From Escherichia coli (lineage in GTDB: Bacteria > Pseudomonadota > Gammaproteobacteria > Enterobacterales > Enterobacteriaceae): a stretch of 64,000 nucleotides of DNA. Below, one piece after another: positions 27,807 through 37,218 of the stretch (its first letter is position 1; every line of letters starts with the position of its first letter). The stretch lies in the NCBI RefSeq assembly GCF_036503815.1, contig NZ_AP027764.1, positions 3,286,001-3,350,000 on the forward strand, given 5' to 3'. A program made the position numbers and the translations under genes. Below the pieces are notes generated by a model, which worked only from the letters and a program-made list of their open reading frames with translations, did not search any database and was not told the DNA's origin.

Positions 27807-28947
27807 GCAGCACCTCCAGCAGACGGTCGATATCCTGCATTTCATGCGCGGCGGTTAGCGTTAAGCGCAGTCGCGCAGTACCAGCGGGTACGGTTGGCGG
27901 GCGAATCGCCGTGACCCAGCAGCCTTGCTGGCGCAGTTTTTCTGCCAGTTGTAACGCACGGCTGTTATCACCGACAATCAATGGCTGGATGGCGCTGTAT
28001 GAATCAGCAAGCGTAAACGGCAAATCCTGTACTCCGGCACGAAAACGCGTAATGAGTGCCGCCAGTTTTTCGCGCCGTGCATCACCCTCATCACTGCGAA
28101 TGACCGCCAGCGACGCACGTAATGCCTGCGCCTGAGCGGGCGGCATACTGGTGCTGTAAATAAGATGGCGGGCAAATTGCAGTAGATAATCCGCCACCGT
28201 ATCGGAGCAAAGCACCGCTGCCCCGCTGACGCCAAATCCTTTGCCAAAAGTCACCACCAGAAGTTCCGGTTTCACCTGCTGTTGCCAGCAGCTACCGCGC
28301 CCCTGTTCACCGATCACGCCCGTGCCGTGGGCATCGTCGACCATCAACCAGCCGTTGTGCTGTTGCGTTACCTGCTGGATTTCCGCCAGTGGCGCACTAT
28401 CGCCGTCCATGCTGAACACGCCTTCTGTCACCACCAGTTGCTGCCCCGGACAGGGGGAAGCAAGCAGTCGCGCCAGATGAGCGACATCGTTATGGGTAAA
28501 ACGGCGAAGCTGCGACGGGCTTAAACTGGCAGCTTCCAGCAATGAGGCGTGACTCAGCCGATCGGCAACAATACGGTCCTCTTTCGCCGTCATCGCGGTA
28601 ATGACTGCCTGGTTAGCGGCAAAACCAGAGATAAACAGCAGTGCCCGCGAATAGCCCAGCCACTCGGCCAGTTCTTCTTCCAGCGCCTGATGCGCCACGC
28701 TATAACCGCTGACGTGACCGGAACCGCCGCTACCGACGCCAAATTGCTCCGCACCCTGCTTCCATGCACGGATGATGTGCGGATGATGACTTAAACCTAA
28801 ATAATCGTTACTGGAAAAGTTCAGATACTGGCATTCATCCGCCACCAGCCAGCGTCCGGCCCCTTGCGCCACCGGATAACGGCGACGCAGGGCATCGGCA
28901 GCACGCCGCGCATCGAGCGCCGCGTTGATTTTCTCCTGCCAGCTCAT
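27793..28947 (-). CDS. bioF: 8-amino-7-oxononanoate synthase BioF
   Basis: 384 residues, PLP-dependent α-oxoamine synthase condensing pimeloyl-ACP with alanine. The LNFSSNDYLGLS entry motif, VDDAHGTGV cofactor-binding aspartate and VTFGKGFGVSGA Schiff-base lysine are present. Overlaps bioB by 4 nt. Confidence 0.97.
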   Translation of the reverse strand: MSWQEKINAALDARRAADALRRRYPVAQGAGRWLVADECQYLNFSSNDYLGLSHHPHIIRAWKQGAEQFGVGSGGSGHVSGYSVAHQALEEELAEWLGYSRALLFISGFAANQAVITAMTAKEDRIVADRLSHASLLEAASLSPSQLRRFTHNDVAHLARLLASPCPGQQLVVTEGVFSMDGDSAPLAEIQQVTQQHNGWLMVDDAHGTGVIGEQGRGSCWQQQVKPELLVVTFGKGFGVSGAAVLCSDTVADYLLQFARHLIYSTSMPPAQAQALRASLAVIRSDEGDARREKLAALITRFRAGVQDLPFTLADSYSAIQPLIVGDNSRALQLAEKLRQQGCWVTAIRPPTVPAGTARLRLTLTAAHEMQDIDRLLEVLHGNG

Positions 28948-29984
28948 AGTGCTGCCGCGTTGTAATATTCGTCAGTGTCCGGGGTCATCAGCGCCTGTTC
29001 AAGACGTTGCTGTTGTTCGTTATCGCCCGCCAGCACTGCGGTTTGCTGCGGATTTAACCCCAGTTTGCGGAACAGTTGCAGGTCTTTATCTTCTTCCGGA
29101 TTCGGCGTGGTCAGCAATTTGCAACCGTAGAAAATCGAGTTTGCGCCAGCCATAAAGCACATCGCCTGAGTCTGTTCGTTCATCTGCTCGCGTCCGGCAG
29201 AAAGGCGCACGTAAGAGGTCGGCATCATGATCCGCGCGACTGCAATAGTGCGAATAAAATCAAAGGCATCGACATCATCGTTATCTGCCAGTGGAGTGCC
29301 TTTCACCTTCACCAGCATGTTGATTGGTACGCTTTCCGGCGGCGTCGGCAGGTTTGCCAGTTGCAGCAATAATCCAGCGCGATCTTTTACCGTTTCGCCT
29401 AAACCTACAATGCCACCTGAACAGACTTTGATCCCGGCATCACGCACTTTTTCCAGCGTGTCGAGACGTTCCTGATAAGTGCGTGTGGTGATGATATTGC
29501 CGTAAAACTCCGGCGAGGTGTCGAGGTTGTGGTTGTAGTAATCCAGCCCGGCATTCGCAAGGCGCTGCGCCTGAGATTCACTCAACGTGCCCAGCGTCAT
29601 ACACGCCTCCAGGCCCATCGCTTTTACCCCCTGCACCATCTGTTCCAGGTACGGCATGTCGCGTTCGTGGGGATTCTTCCACGCCGCGCCCATACAGAAA
29701 CGTGTCGATCCCGCCGCTTTCGCTTTTCGCGCCGACTCCAATACCTGTTCAACTTCCATCAACCGCTCAGCTTCCAGTCCGGTTTTATAACGCGAGCTTT
29801 GCGGGCAGTATTTGCAATCTTCCGGGCAAGCTCCGGTTTTAATTGACAGCAAAGTACTGACCTGCACCTGACGAGGATCGAAATGCTGACGATGCACCTG
29901 CTGCGCTTCAAACAGCAGATCCAGCAACGGTTTTTCAAATAATTCTGTGACTTGCGACAATGTCCAGCGTGGGCGGTGAGCCAT
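28944..29984 (-). CDS. bioB: Biotin synthase BioB
   Basis: 346 residues. Radical-SAM enzyme that inserts sulfur into dethiobiotin. The CPEDCKYC motif (CxxxCxxC) binds the 4Fe-4S cluster; later Cys and Arg residues in the barrel hold the auxiliary 2Fe-2S cluster. First gene of the leftward bioBFCD operon, transcribed from the BirA-controlled face-to-face promoter region shared with bioA. Confidence 0.98.
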   Translation of the reverse strand: MAHRPRWTLSQVTELFEKPLLDLLFEAQQVHRQHFDPRQVQVSTLLSIKTGACPEDCKYCPQSSRYKTGLEAERLMEVEQVLESARKAKAAGSTRFCMGAAWKNPHERDMPYLEQMVQGVKAMGLEACMTLGTLSESQAQRLANAGLDYYNHNLDTSPEFYGNIITTRTYQERLDTLEKVRDAGIKVCSGGIVGLGETVKDRAGLLLQLANLPTPPESVPINMLVKVKGTPLADNDDVDAFDFIRTIAVARIMMPTSYVRLSAGREQMNEQTQAMCFMAGANSIFYGCKLLTTPNPEEDKDLQLFRKLGLNPQQTAVLAGDNEQQQRLEQALMTPDTDEYYNAAAL

Positions 29985-30026
29985 GGGGCTTCTCCAAAAC
30001 GTGTTTTTTGTTGTTAATTCGGTGTA

Positions 30027-30066
30027 GACTTGTAAACCTAAATCTTTTCAATTTGGTTTACAAGTC
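30027..30066. promoter_or_regulatory. bio operator (BirA box) with bioA/bioB divergent promoters
   Basis: A 40-bp near-palindrome with outer arms GACTTGTAAACC (30027–30038) and GGTTTACAAGTC (30055–30066). This is the classic bioO bound by biotinyl-5'-AMP-loaded BirA, which blocks both promoters at once. It ends 4 nt before the bioA start. Confidence 0.97.
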
Positions 30067-30070
30067 GATT

Positions 30071-31360
30071 ATGACAACGGACGATCTTGCCTTTGACCAA
30101 CGCCATATCTGGCACCCATACACATCCATGACCTCCCCTCTACCGGTTTATCCGGTGGCGAGCGCCGAAGGTTGCGAGCTGATTTTGTCTGACGGCAGAC
30201 GCCTGATTGACGGTATGTCGTCCTGGTGGGCGGCAATCCACGGCTACAACCACCCGCTGCTTAATGCGGCGATGAAGTCGCAAATTGATGCCATGTCGCA
30301 TGTGATGTTTGGCGGTATCACCCATGCGCCCGCCATCGAGCTGTGCCGCAAACTGGTGGCAATGACGCCGCAACCGCTGGAATGCGTTTTTCTCGCGGAC
30401 TCCGGCTCCGTAGCGGTGGAAGTGGCGATGAAAATGGCGTTGCAGTACTGGCAAGCCAAAGGCGAAGCGCGCCAGCGTTTTCTGACCTTCCGCAATGGTT
30501 ATCATGGCGATACTTTTGGCGCGATGTCGGTGTGCGATCCAGACAACTCAATGCACAGCCTGTGGAAAGGCTATCTGCCAGAAAACTTGTTTGCTCCGGC
30601 CCCGCAAAGCTGCATGGATGGCGAATGGGATGAACGCGATATGGTGGGCTTCGCACGTCTGATGGCGGCGCATCGTCATGAAATCGCGGCGGTGATCATT
30701 GAACCGATTGTTCAGGGCGCTGGCGGAATGCGCATCTACCATCCGGAATGGTTAAAACGAATCCGCAAAATGTGCGATCGTGAAGGTATCTTGCTGATTG
30801 CGGACGAGATAGCCACCGGTTTTGGTCGTACCGGCAAACTGTTTGCCTGCGAACATGCGGGGATCGCGCCGGACATTTTGTGCCTCGGTAAAGCCTTAAC
30901 CGGCGGTACGATGACCCTTTCCGCCACGCTCACTACACGCGAGGTGGCTGAAACTATCAGCAACGGCGAAGCCGGATGCTTTATGCACGGGCCAACCTTT
31001 ATGGGCAATCCACTGGCCTGCGCAGCAGCAAACGCCAGCCTGGCGATTCTCGAATCTGGCGACTGGCAGCATCAGGTGGCGGCTATTGAAGGGCAGCTAC
31101 GCGAGCAACTTGCCCCCGCCCGTGACGCCGAAATGGTTGCCGATGTGCGCGTGCTGGGAGCGATTGGCGTGGTCGAAACCACTCGTCCGGTGAATATGGC
31201 AGCGCTGCAAAAATTCTTTGTCGAACAGGATGTCTGGATACGACCATTTGGCAAACTGATTTACCTGATGCCGCCCTATATTATTAGCCCGCAACAGTTG
31301 CTGCGCCTGACCACAGCGGTTAACCGCGCGGTACAGGATGAAACATTTTTTTGCCAATAA
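30071..31360 (+). CDS. bioA: Adenosylmethionine-8-amino-7-oxononanoate aminotransferase BioA
   Basis: 429 residues from ATG 30071; the upstream open frame runs through the operator and is not coding. Class III PLP transaminase that uses SAM as the amino donor to make 7,8-diaminopelargonate. The IADEIATGFGRTG aspartate and CLGKALTGG lysine motifs are present. Divergent from bioB. Confidence 0.97.
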   Translation: MTTDDLAFDQRHIWHPYTSMTSPLPVYPVASAEGCELILSDGRRLIDGMSSWWAAIHGYNHPLLNAAMKSQIDAMSHVMFGGITHAPAIELCRKLVAMTPQPLECVFLADSGSVAVEVAMKMALQYWQAKGEARQRFLTFRNGYHGDTFGAMSVCDPDNSMHSLWKGYLPENLFAPAPQSCMDGEWDERDMVGFARLMAAHRHEIAAVIIEPIVQGAGGMRIYHPEWLKRIRKMCDREGILLIADEIATGFGRTGKLFACEHAGIAPDILCLGKALTGGTMTLSATLTTREVAETISNGEAGCFMHGPTFMGNPLACAAANASLAILESGDWQHQVAAIEGQLREQLAPARDAEMVADVRVLGAIGVVETTRPVNMAALQKFFVEQDVWIRPFGKLIYLMPPYIISPQQLLRLTTAVNRAVQDETFFCQ

Positions 31361-31418
31361 CGGGAAGTCAACGTGAGGGTTTCTGGCTACACTTTCTGCA
31401 AAAAAGAAAGGAGGTTTC

Positions 31419-31895
31419 ATGAAACTCATCAGTAATGATCTGCGCGATGGCGATAAATTGCCGCATCGTCATGTCTTTAACGGCATGGGTTACGATGGCG
31501 ATAATATTTCGCCGCATCTGGCATGGGATGATGTTCCTGCGGGAACCAAAAGTTTTGTCGTCACCTGCTACGACCCGGATGCGCCAACTGGCTCCGGCTG
31601 GTGGCACTGGGTAGTTGTTAACTTACCCGCTGATACCCGCGTATTACCGCAAGGGTTTGGCTCTGGTCTGGTAGCAATGCCAGACGGCGTTTTGCAGACG
31701 CGAACTGACTTTGGTAAAACCGGGTACGATGGCGCAGCGCCGCCGAAAGGCGAAACCCATCGCTACATTTTTACCGTTCACGCGCTGGATGTAGAACGTA
31801 TTGATGTCGATGAAGGTGCCAGCGGCGCGATGGTCGGGTTTAACGTTCATTTCCACTCTCTGGCAAGCGCCTCGATTACTGCGATGTTTAGTTAA
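31419..31895 (+). CDS. ybhB: PEBP/Raf-kinase-inhibitor-like protein YbhB
   Basis: 158 residues, phosphatidylethanolamine-binding protein fold. The CYDPDAPTGSGWWHWVVVN motif holds the ligand-site Asp and His. Cytoplasmic, function not established; it follows bioA by 58 nt but biotin synthesis does not require it. GGAGG site directly upstream. Confidence 0.93.
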   Translation: MKLISNDLRDGDKLPHRHVFNGMGYDGDNISPHLAWDDVPAGTKSFVVTCYDPDAPTGSGWWHWVVVNLPADTRVLPQGFGSGLVAMPDGVLQTRTDFGKTGYDGAAPPKGETHRYIFTVHALDVERIDVDEGASGAMVGFNVHFHSLASASITAMFS

Positions 31896-31985
31896 TCACT
31901 CTGCCAGATGGCGCAATGCCATCTGGTATCACTTAAAGGTATTAAAAACAACTTTTTGTCTTTTTACCTTCCCGTTTCGCTCAAG

Positions 31986-32000
31986 TTAGTATAAAAAAGC
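31986..32000. other. Lambda attB core, unoccupied
   Basis: TTAGTATAAAAAAGC is the reverse complement of the 15-bp lambda O core GCTTTTTTATACTAA, with the K-12 flanks CAAG and AG on either side. It sits between ybhB and ybhC, the known site, and no prophage is present. Confidence 0.95.
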
Positions 32001-32046
32001 AGGCTTCAACGGATTCATTTTTCTATTTCATAGCCCGGAGCAACCT

Positions 32047-33330
32047 GTGAACACATTTTCAGTTTCCCGTCTGGCGCTGGCATTGGCTTTTGGCGTGACG
32101 CTGACCGCCTGTAGCTCAACACCGCCCGATCAACGTCCTTCTGATCAAACCGCGCCTGGTACCTCTTCTCGCCCGATTCTGTCGGCAAAAGAAGCGCAGA
32201 ATTTCGATGCTCAACACTATTTTGCGTCCCTGACGCCAGGTGCTGCAGCGTGGAATCCTTCCCCGATTACTCTGCCTGCACAACCTGACTTTGTTGTCGG
32301 TCCGGCGGGTACTCCGGGTGTAACGCATACCACGATTCAGGCGGCGGTAGATGCGGCAATTATCAAGCGTACCAATAAGCGCCAGTATATTGCCGTGATG
32401 CCTGGTGAATATCAGGGAACGGTGTATGTCCCTGCCGCTCCGGGTGGAATTACCGTTTATGGTACAGGTGAAAAACCGATTGATGTGAAGATTGGGCTTT
32501 CCCTTGATGGGGGCATGAGCCCTGCCGACTGGCGTCACGATGTCAATCCGCGCGGCAAATACATGCCCGGTAAACCGGCGTGGTATATGTACGATAGCTG
32601 CCAGAGCAAACGCAGCGACAGTATCGGCGTTCTCTGCTCTGCGGTCTTCTGGTCACAAAACAATGGCCTGCAACTGCAAAACCTGACCATCGAAAACACG
32701 CTGGGTGATAGCGTAGATGCGGGTAACCATCCGGCGGTGGCACTGCGTACTGATGGCGATAAAGTGCAGATCAACAACGTCAACATTCTCGGTCGTCAGA
32801 ATACCTTCTTTGTGACCAACAGCGGTGTACAGAACCGTCTGGAAACCAATCGTCAACCACGTACGCTGGTGACGAATAGCTATATTGAAGGGGATGTGGA
32901 TATCGTTTCTGGTCGCGGCGCAGTGGTGTTCGATAATACCGAATTCCGCGTGGTGAACTCCCGTACCCAGCAAGAAGCGTATGTGTTTGCACCGGCTACG
33001 CTGTCTAACATCTATTACGGTTTCCTCGCCGTAAACAGCCGCTTCAATGCTTCCGGTGATGGCGTGGCGCAACTGGGCCGCTCGCTGGATGTTGATGCCA
33101 ATACCAACGGTCAGGTGGTGATCCGTGATAGCGCCATCAACGAAGGTTTTAACACGGCTAAACCGTGGGCCGATGCGGTGATTTCCAATCGTCCGTTTGC
33201 GGGGAATACTGGCAACGTTGATGATAACGACGAAGTACAGCGTAATCTGAATGACACTAACTACAACCGCATGTGGGAATACAATAACCGCGGCGTGGGT
33301 AGCAAAGTGGTTGCAGAGGCGAAGAAGTAA
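32047..33330 (+). CDS. ybhC: Pectinesterase-family outer-membrane lipoprotein YbhC
   Basis: 427 residues. The signal peptide ends in lipobox LTAC (Cys ~22), so the mature protein is lipidated. The rest is a right-handed β-helix of the pectin methylesterase family (TTIQAAVDAA; VDIVSGRGAVVF with the catalytic Asp region). In E. coli it is reported as an acyl-CoA thioesterase-like lipoprotein and does not act on pectin. Confidence 0.93.
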   Translation: MNTFSVSRLALALAFGVTLTACSSTPPDQRPSDQTAPGTSSRPILSAKEAQNFDAQHYFASLTPGAAAWNPSPITLPAQPDFVVGPAGTPGVTHTTIQAAVDAAIIKRTNKRQYIAVMPGEYQGTVYVPAAPGGITVYGTGEKPIDVKIGLSLDGGMSPADWRHDVNPRGKYMPGKPAWYMYDSCQSKRSDSIGVLCSAVFWSQNNGLQLQNLTIENTLGDSVDAGNHPAVALRTDGDKVQINNVNILGRQNTFFVTNSGVQNRLETNRQPRTLVTNSYIEGDVDIVSGRGAVVFDNTEFRVVNSRTQQEAYVFAPATLSNIYYGFLAVNSRFNASGDGVAQLGRSLDVDANTNGQVVIRDSAINEGFNTAKPWADAVISNRPFAGNTGNVDDNDEVQRNLNDTNYNRMWEYNNRGVGSKVVAEAKK

Positions 33331-33336
33331 AAAAGA

Positions 33337-33402
33337 AAACCCGATAGTCTGAACCATCGGGTTAATGAAACAGGGCGCTATATTTCATAGCGCCTTTTTT
33401 TA
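33337..33402 (+). terminator. Two stem-loops after ybhC
   Basis: AACCCGATAG with CATCGGGTT, then GGCGCTAT with ATAGCGCC followed by seven T. The second is a good rho-independent terminator for ybhC and reaches the ybhJ remnant stop. Confidence 0.85.
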
Positions 33403-34292
33403 CATCTGACGGTTTTTATTGAAGTTAATCAAACTACCCGCCTTGATAATCTCGCGCTCTTCAGCAGTCAGACTTTCCATATAGAGCGTAATCTCTGTTA
33501 CCGGCGCATCTTCATGGATCACATAACCTTTAAACGTCGTCCCCGGATTATCCAGCGCCGCTTTAATGCCAGGGATGTAAATGTAATCGCCCACTTCAAA
33601 GTTCGGTGCTTCCGCCATTTGCAGCGGTAACATCCCCCAGTTGATGACGTTAGAACGGTAGCGTTTAGTCGCGTAGCCAGCGCCACATCCTGCGGCCCCA
33701 CATACGGCGCAGGTTTTCCGGTCAAATGCACCGCAACAACTCCCGGATAGTCGATATCCCAGGTGTCATTAAGCAGCTGTTTTACCAACTCACCGCCACC
33801 CTCACCGACTGCCATTGTCCCTAATGCACCGTAACGGGTGTGGCTGTCTGACCCGAGGATCATTTTGCCGCCTCCTGCCATCATCTCACGCATATATTGA
33901 TGGATGACCGCAATATGTGGAGGCACAAAAATACCGCCATAACGCTGCGCTGCCGATAAACCAAAAACATGGTCATCACCGTTAATGGTGCCGCCGACGG
34001 CGCAGAGTGAGTTATGGCAGTTGGTCAGCACATACGGCAGCGGGAAACGTTCCATACCGGACGCTTTAGCGGTCTGTACAATACCAACAAAGGTAATATC
34101 GTGAGAGGCTAATGAATCAAACTTAATTTTAAGTTTGTCCATATTTCCGGACGTATTATGAGAAGAGAGAATAGACCAGGCAATAGTGCCTTTTTTGGCT
34201 TCTTCTTTTTTAATTTCGCCGCTGAAATGTTCTTCGGCAATTATTTCGTTATTACTGGCGAGAAACACGCCTTTTTCAGATAACTTGATCAT
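33400..34292 (-). pseudogene. ybhJ: ybhJ, aconitase-family hydratase, internally deleted and frameshifted
   Basis: The N-terminal ~205 residues (from MIKLSEKG, ATG 34292, to PQDVALA) are followed directly by the last ~85 residues (YATKRYRSNVINWG to NKNRQM) in another frame. Intact YbhJ is about 750 residues, so roughly 1.4 kb is missing. Lost parts include the catalytic cluster cysteines (SGGNYENV and FCGPCFG regions in K-12, from memory). The junction lies near 33680. It should be non-functional. Confidence 0.9.
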
Positions 34293-34345
34293 CAAATGCT
34301 CCAGATATCTGCGCACCGTTAAATGCGCAGAAAGATAATAAATGG

Positions 34346-34474
<129 letters not shown>

Positions 34475-35908
34475 TTACAGCATGTTCCAGCCGATCAGCA
34501 TATTCCACCACCACACGCCGAGGGTGATATGTACCAGGAAGGTTAATATCGTTAGTACCGCACCGACCAACCACCAGGATTTAATATCGTTATAGCCTAC
34601 GCCGAAGATGACCGGACCTGCCGCACCGCCATAGTGAGTAACCATGCCGCCATAGGAGTTGGAGAAAAGCAGCGCCAGCGCAGTTAACATTAACGGTGCG
34701 CCGGAGACGTTCGCCAGCATGGCAAATACCGGTAACATGGCAACGATATAGGCACTACCGGAAGCAAAGAAATAACGCACGATGATGCTAAGGAAAATAA
34801 TAACGAAGAAAGCTACGTTACCATGGCCGTCAAATGCCAGGTTATTTTTAAAGACTTCAGCTAACCATTCGAAGAATTTAACTTTCGATAATAAGGAGCT
34901 TAAGCCGATAATACCGCCGTACCAGATTAAGGTATTCCAGCCGCCTTTATTTTTCACCACGTCTTCCCAGGTAACGATCCCCAGCAGCAGCATGGTCGCC
35001 ATAACAACGATTGCCACAGTGGATTCATCTACCCCGAGCGTTTTACTGAAAATCCAGCCCAACAGCGCCAGCACAAAGACACCGAGCAGCATTTTTTCGC
35101 GGATTTTCATCGGCCCCAGTTCAGCAAGGCCCGCTTTAGCGATGGTTTTGTTATCCACTTTCTTAATTTCTGGCGGATACATGGTGTAAATCACCAGCGG
35201 AGTGACCAGTAGCATAATGATGCCAGGCAATCCAGCAGCCAGCGCCCATCCACCCCAACTAATTTGCAGGTGCAGAATATCATTGATCATTTTCAGCGCC
35301 AGAATGTTCCCCGCCATTGCGGTAAAGAACATATAGCTGGTGGTTTTAGTGACCATGTAAATGGACATCATCAGGTAATGTCCAACACGACGTGGGCTTT
35401 TTTCAGGTTCTGACCCCAAAGCCACCGCCACGCTGTTGATGATCGGTAACACAATGCCGCCCGCACGCGCGGTGTTAGACGGTGTTGCCGGAGCCAGTAC
35501 CAGATCGAGGAATACCGTAACGTAACCCAGCCCCAGGGTAGTGCTACCAATTTTGCCAATCAATAAATAGGCAATACGTTTACCTAACCCTGTGGTCACA
35601 AATGCGGCGCTTAAGGTAAACGCCGAGAACACCAGCCAGGTGGTACCTGAAGAGTAACCGCTTAATACGGCGGTGGTCTTAAACGCACCGTCGGATAAGT
35701 TACCGACCACCACCATGGAGGCAGCAACGGCAATTAACAGTACGACAGGTTCCGGGAAAGGCTTGATAACCAGCCCCACAATGGCCGCCAGGTAAATACC
35801 AAAAAGCACCCACGCCAGTTCGCTTAATCCTGCCGGAGCTGGCATAAAGCCAATAATACATGGGATCGCTAATATCAGAATTAGCTTCCATAACGATTTC
35901 TTATTCAT
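34475..35908 (-). CDS. ybhI: DASS-family dicarboxylate transporter YbhI
   Basis: 477 residues, 11–13 hydrophobic helices, homologous to CitT/TtdT-type anion:Na+ or antiport carriers. The LAPATPSNTARAGG substrate-binding loop (SNT motif) and the second-repeat equivalent near SNSYGGMVTHYGG are present. Neighbours ybhJ (aconitase-like) and ybhH (isomerase-like) suggest a tricarboxylate or citraconate-type catabolic set, here probably disabled by the ybhJ deletion. Confidence 0.92.
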   Translation of the reverse strand: MNKKSLWKLILILAIPCIIGFMPAPAGLSELAWVLFGIYLAAIVGLVIKPFPEPVVLLIAVAASMVVVGNLSDGAFKTTAVLSGYSSGTTWLVFSAFTLSAAFVTTGLGKRIAYLLIGKIGSTTLGLGYVTVFLDLVLAPATPSNTARAGGIVLPIINSVAVALGSEPEKSPRRVGHYLMMSIYMVTKTTSYMFFTAMAGNILALKMINDILHLQISWGGWALAAGLPGIIMLLVTPLVIYTMYPPEIKKVDNKTIAKAGLAELGPMKIREKMLLGVFVLALLGWIFSKTLGVDESTVAIVVMATMLLLGIVTWEDVVKNKGGWNTLIWYGGIIGLSSLLSKVKFFEWLAEVFKNNLAFDGHGNVAFFVIIFLSIIVRYFFASGSAYIVAMLPVFAMLANVSGAPLMLTALALLFSNSYGGMVTHYGGAAGPVIFGVGYNDIKSWWLVGAVLTILTFLVHITLGVWWWNMLIGWNML

Positions 35909-35982
35909 TTAAAATCCTGTTCTTTCTGTATGACTCATACAGAAGTCCTTTGTTAATTGCCCTTATCACGACAACGACCTTT

Positions 35983-37035
35983 TCAGGGAAGATAAACTTC
36001 ACCGGAAAATATTTTTCTGGTCGTCCGAATAACAGATGCGCGTAAGGTTGTGGCATCCTGACCTTCATTGCTTAAATGAACGTCGAGCGCACCACTGGGA
36101 TGTTCAATATTGATATTGCCATATCCTACAGAAGGGACGATTTGTCGGGTGACGGTGCCTTCCAATGCACAGCTACTGGAAATGGCAATAGCACCGGTTA
36201 TCGCCAGCGCGCGATGGCAAGAATGCGGCATAAAATAACGCACATTAATTGCCCCGCCTTTCTGTGCTGGAGAAATAAGCACAGGCTTAGGGATAACCAT
36301 ATTACTGACATCACCTAAGCCCATTGCTTTACCCGCTTGTAGGCGGATAGATTCAATGCGGGCTAATAATGTTTTGTCGGCATCCAGTTCCGCCGGTAAT
36401 TCATAGCCTGTTTTACCCAAATAATCAGCCGGAATAATGACGACTGGCATCGCCATATCGATACAAGTCACTGGAACATCGTCAAAATAATCGATCTGAT
36501 TATCAGTCGGAAAAACTTTTCCGGTTTTTGTTCCGGCGGCATTCAGGAAAGTGAGCGCAACTGGTGCGGCAGTACCCGGTACACCGTCAATTCTGGCGCT
36601 ACCCTCGTACTCGACAACACCATTTGGCGTTTGCACATCAGCTTCGATGAATGTACCCGTATTGACGTTGCGGATACGTACGCGGGTAACTGGCGAAGTC
36701 GCTGCAATCAAACCATTTTCAATAGCAAATGCCCCAACGCCAGACAGCATATTGCCGCAGTTAGGCGTGGTATCGACACGTTGCTCATGGACGATAACTT
36801 GAGCAAACAGATAATCGACATCAGCACGCGGATCGCTGGAACGGCTAATTATGGCGACTTTACTGGTCAGTGGATTACCGCCGCCAATACCGTCAATTTC
36901 CAGATCGTTACCGGAACCCATAATTGCCATCAATATTTTATCGCGCTGCGTTTGATCTTCGGGTAGATGTTCCGCTAACAGGAACGCGCCCCTCGAGGTT
37001 CCACCTCGCATCATCACGCAGGGTATTTTTTTCAT
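35983..37035 (-). CDS. ybhH: PrpF-family isomerase-like protein YbhH
   Basis: 350 residues of the PrpF/4-oxalomesaconate tautomerase family (diaminopimelate epimerase fold). The MRGGTSRGAFL start motif and NCGNMLSGVGAFAIENGL catalytic Cys region are visible. Substrate unknown; with ybhI and ybhJ it forms a set controlled perhaps by the divergent LysR gene ybhD. Confidence 0.92.
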   Translation of the reverse strand: MKKIPCVMMRGGTSRGAFLLAEHLPEDQTQRDKILMAIMGSGNDLEIDGIGGGNPLTSKVAIISRSSDPRADVDYLFAQVIVHEQRVDTTPNCGNMLSGVGAFAIENGLIAATSPVTRVRIRNVNTGTFIEADVQTPNGVVEYEGSARIDGVPGTAAPVALTFLNAAGTKTGKVFPTDNQIDYFDDVPVTCIDMAMPVVIIPADYLGKTGYELPAELDADKTLLARIESIRLQAGKAMGLGDVSNMVIPKPVLISPAQKGGAINVRYFMPHSCHRALAITGAIAISSSCALEGTVTRQIVPSVGYGNINIEHPSGALDVHLSNEGQDATTLRASVIRTTRKIFSGEVYLP

Positions 37036-37218
37036 AATAATGCCCTCAATTTAAAAACATAACTTATTGCGATATGGTTACATTAAGGGCAAAGCATCTC
37101 TAATGACTTTAGCTCAACGATTAATAACATTTTTTCATTAATTTAAGTTGGCTAAATGCAGTTAAAATTTTTAACGGCCTGTCATCCAAAATCGTCGCAT
37201 CCATTTTTCGGAGTAATA

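Noticed and set aside
37156..37218. Upstream ATG as the ybhD start
   Set aside because: The ATG at 37219 has a better Shine–Dalgarno and begins just before the HTH; the longer form cannot be excluded.
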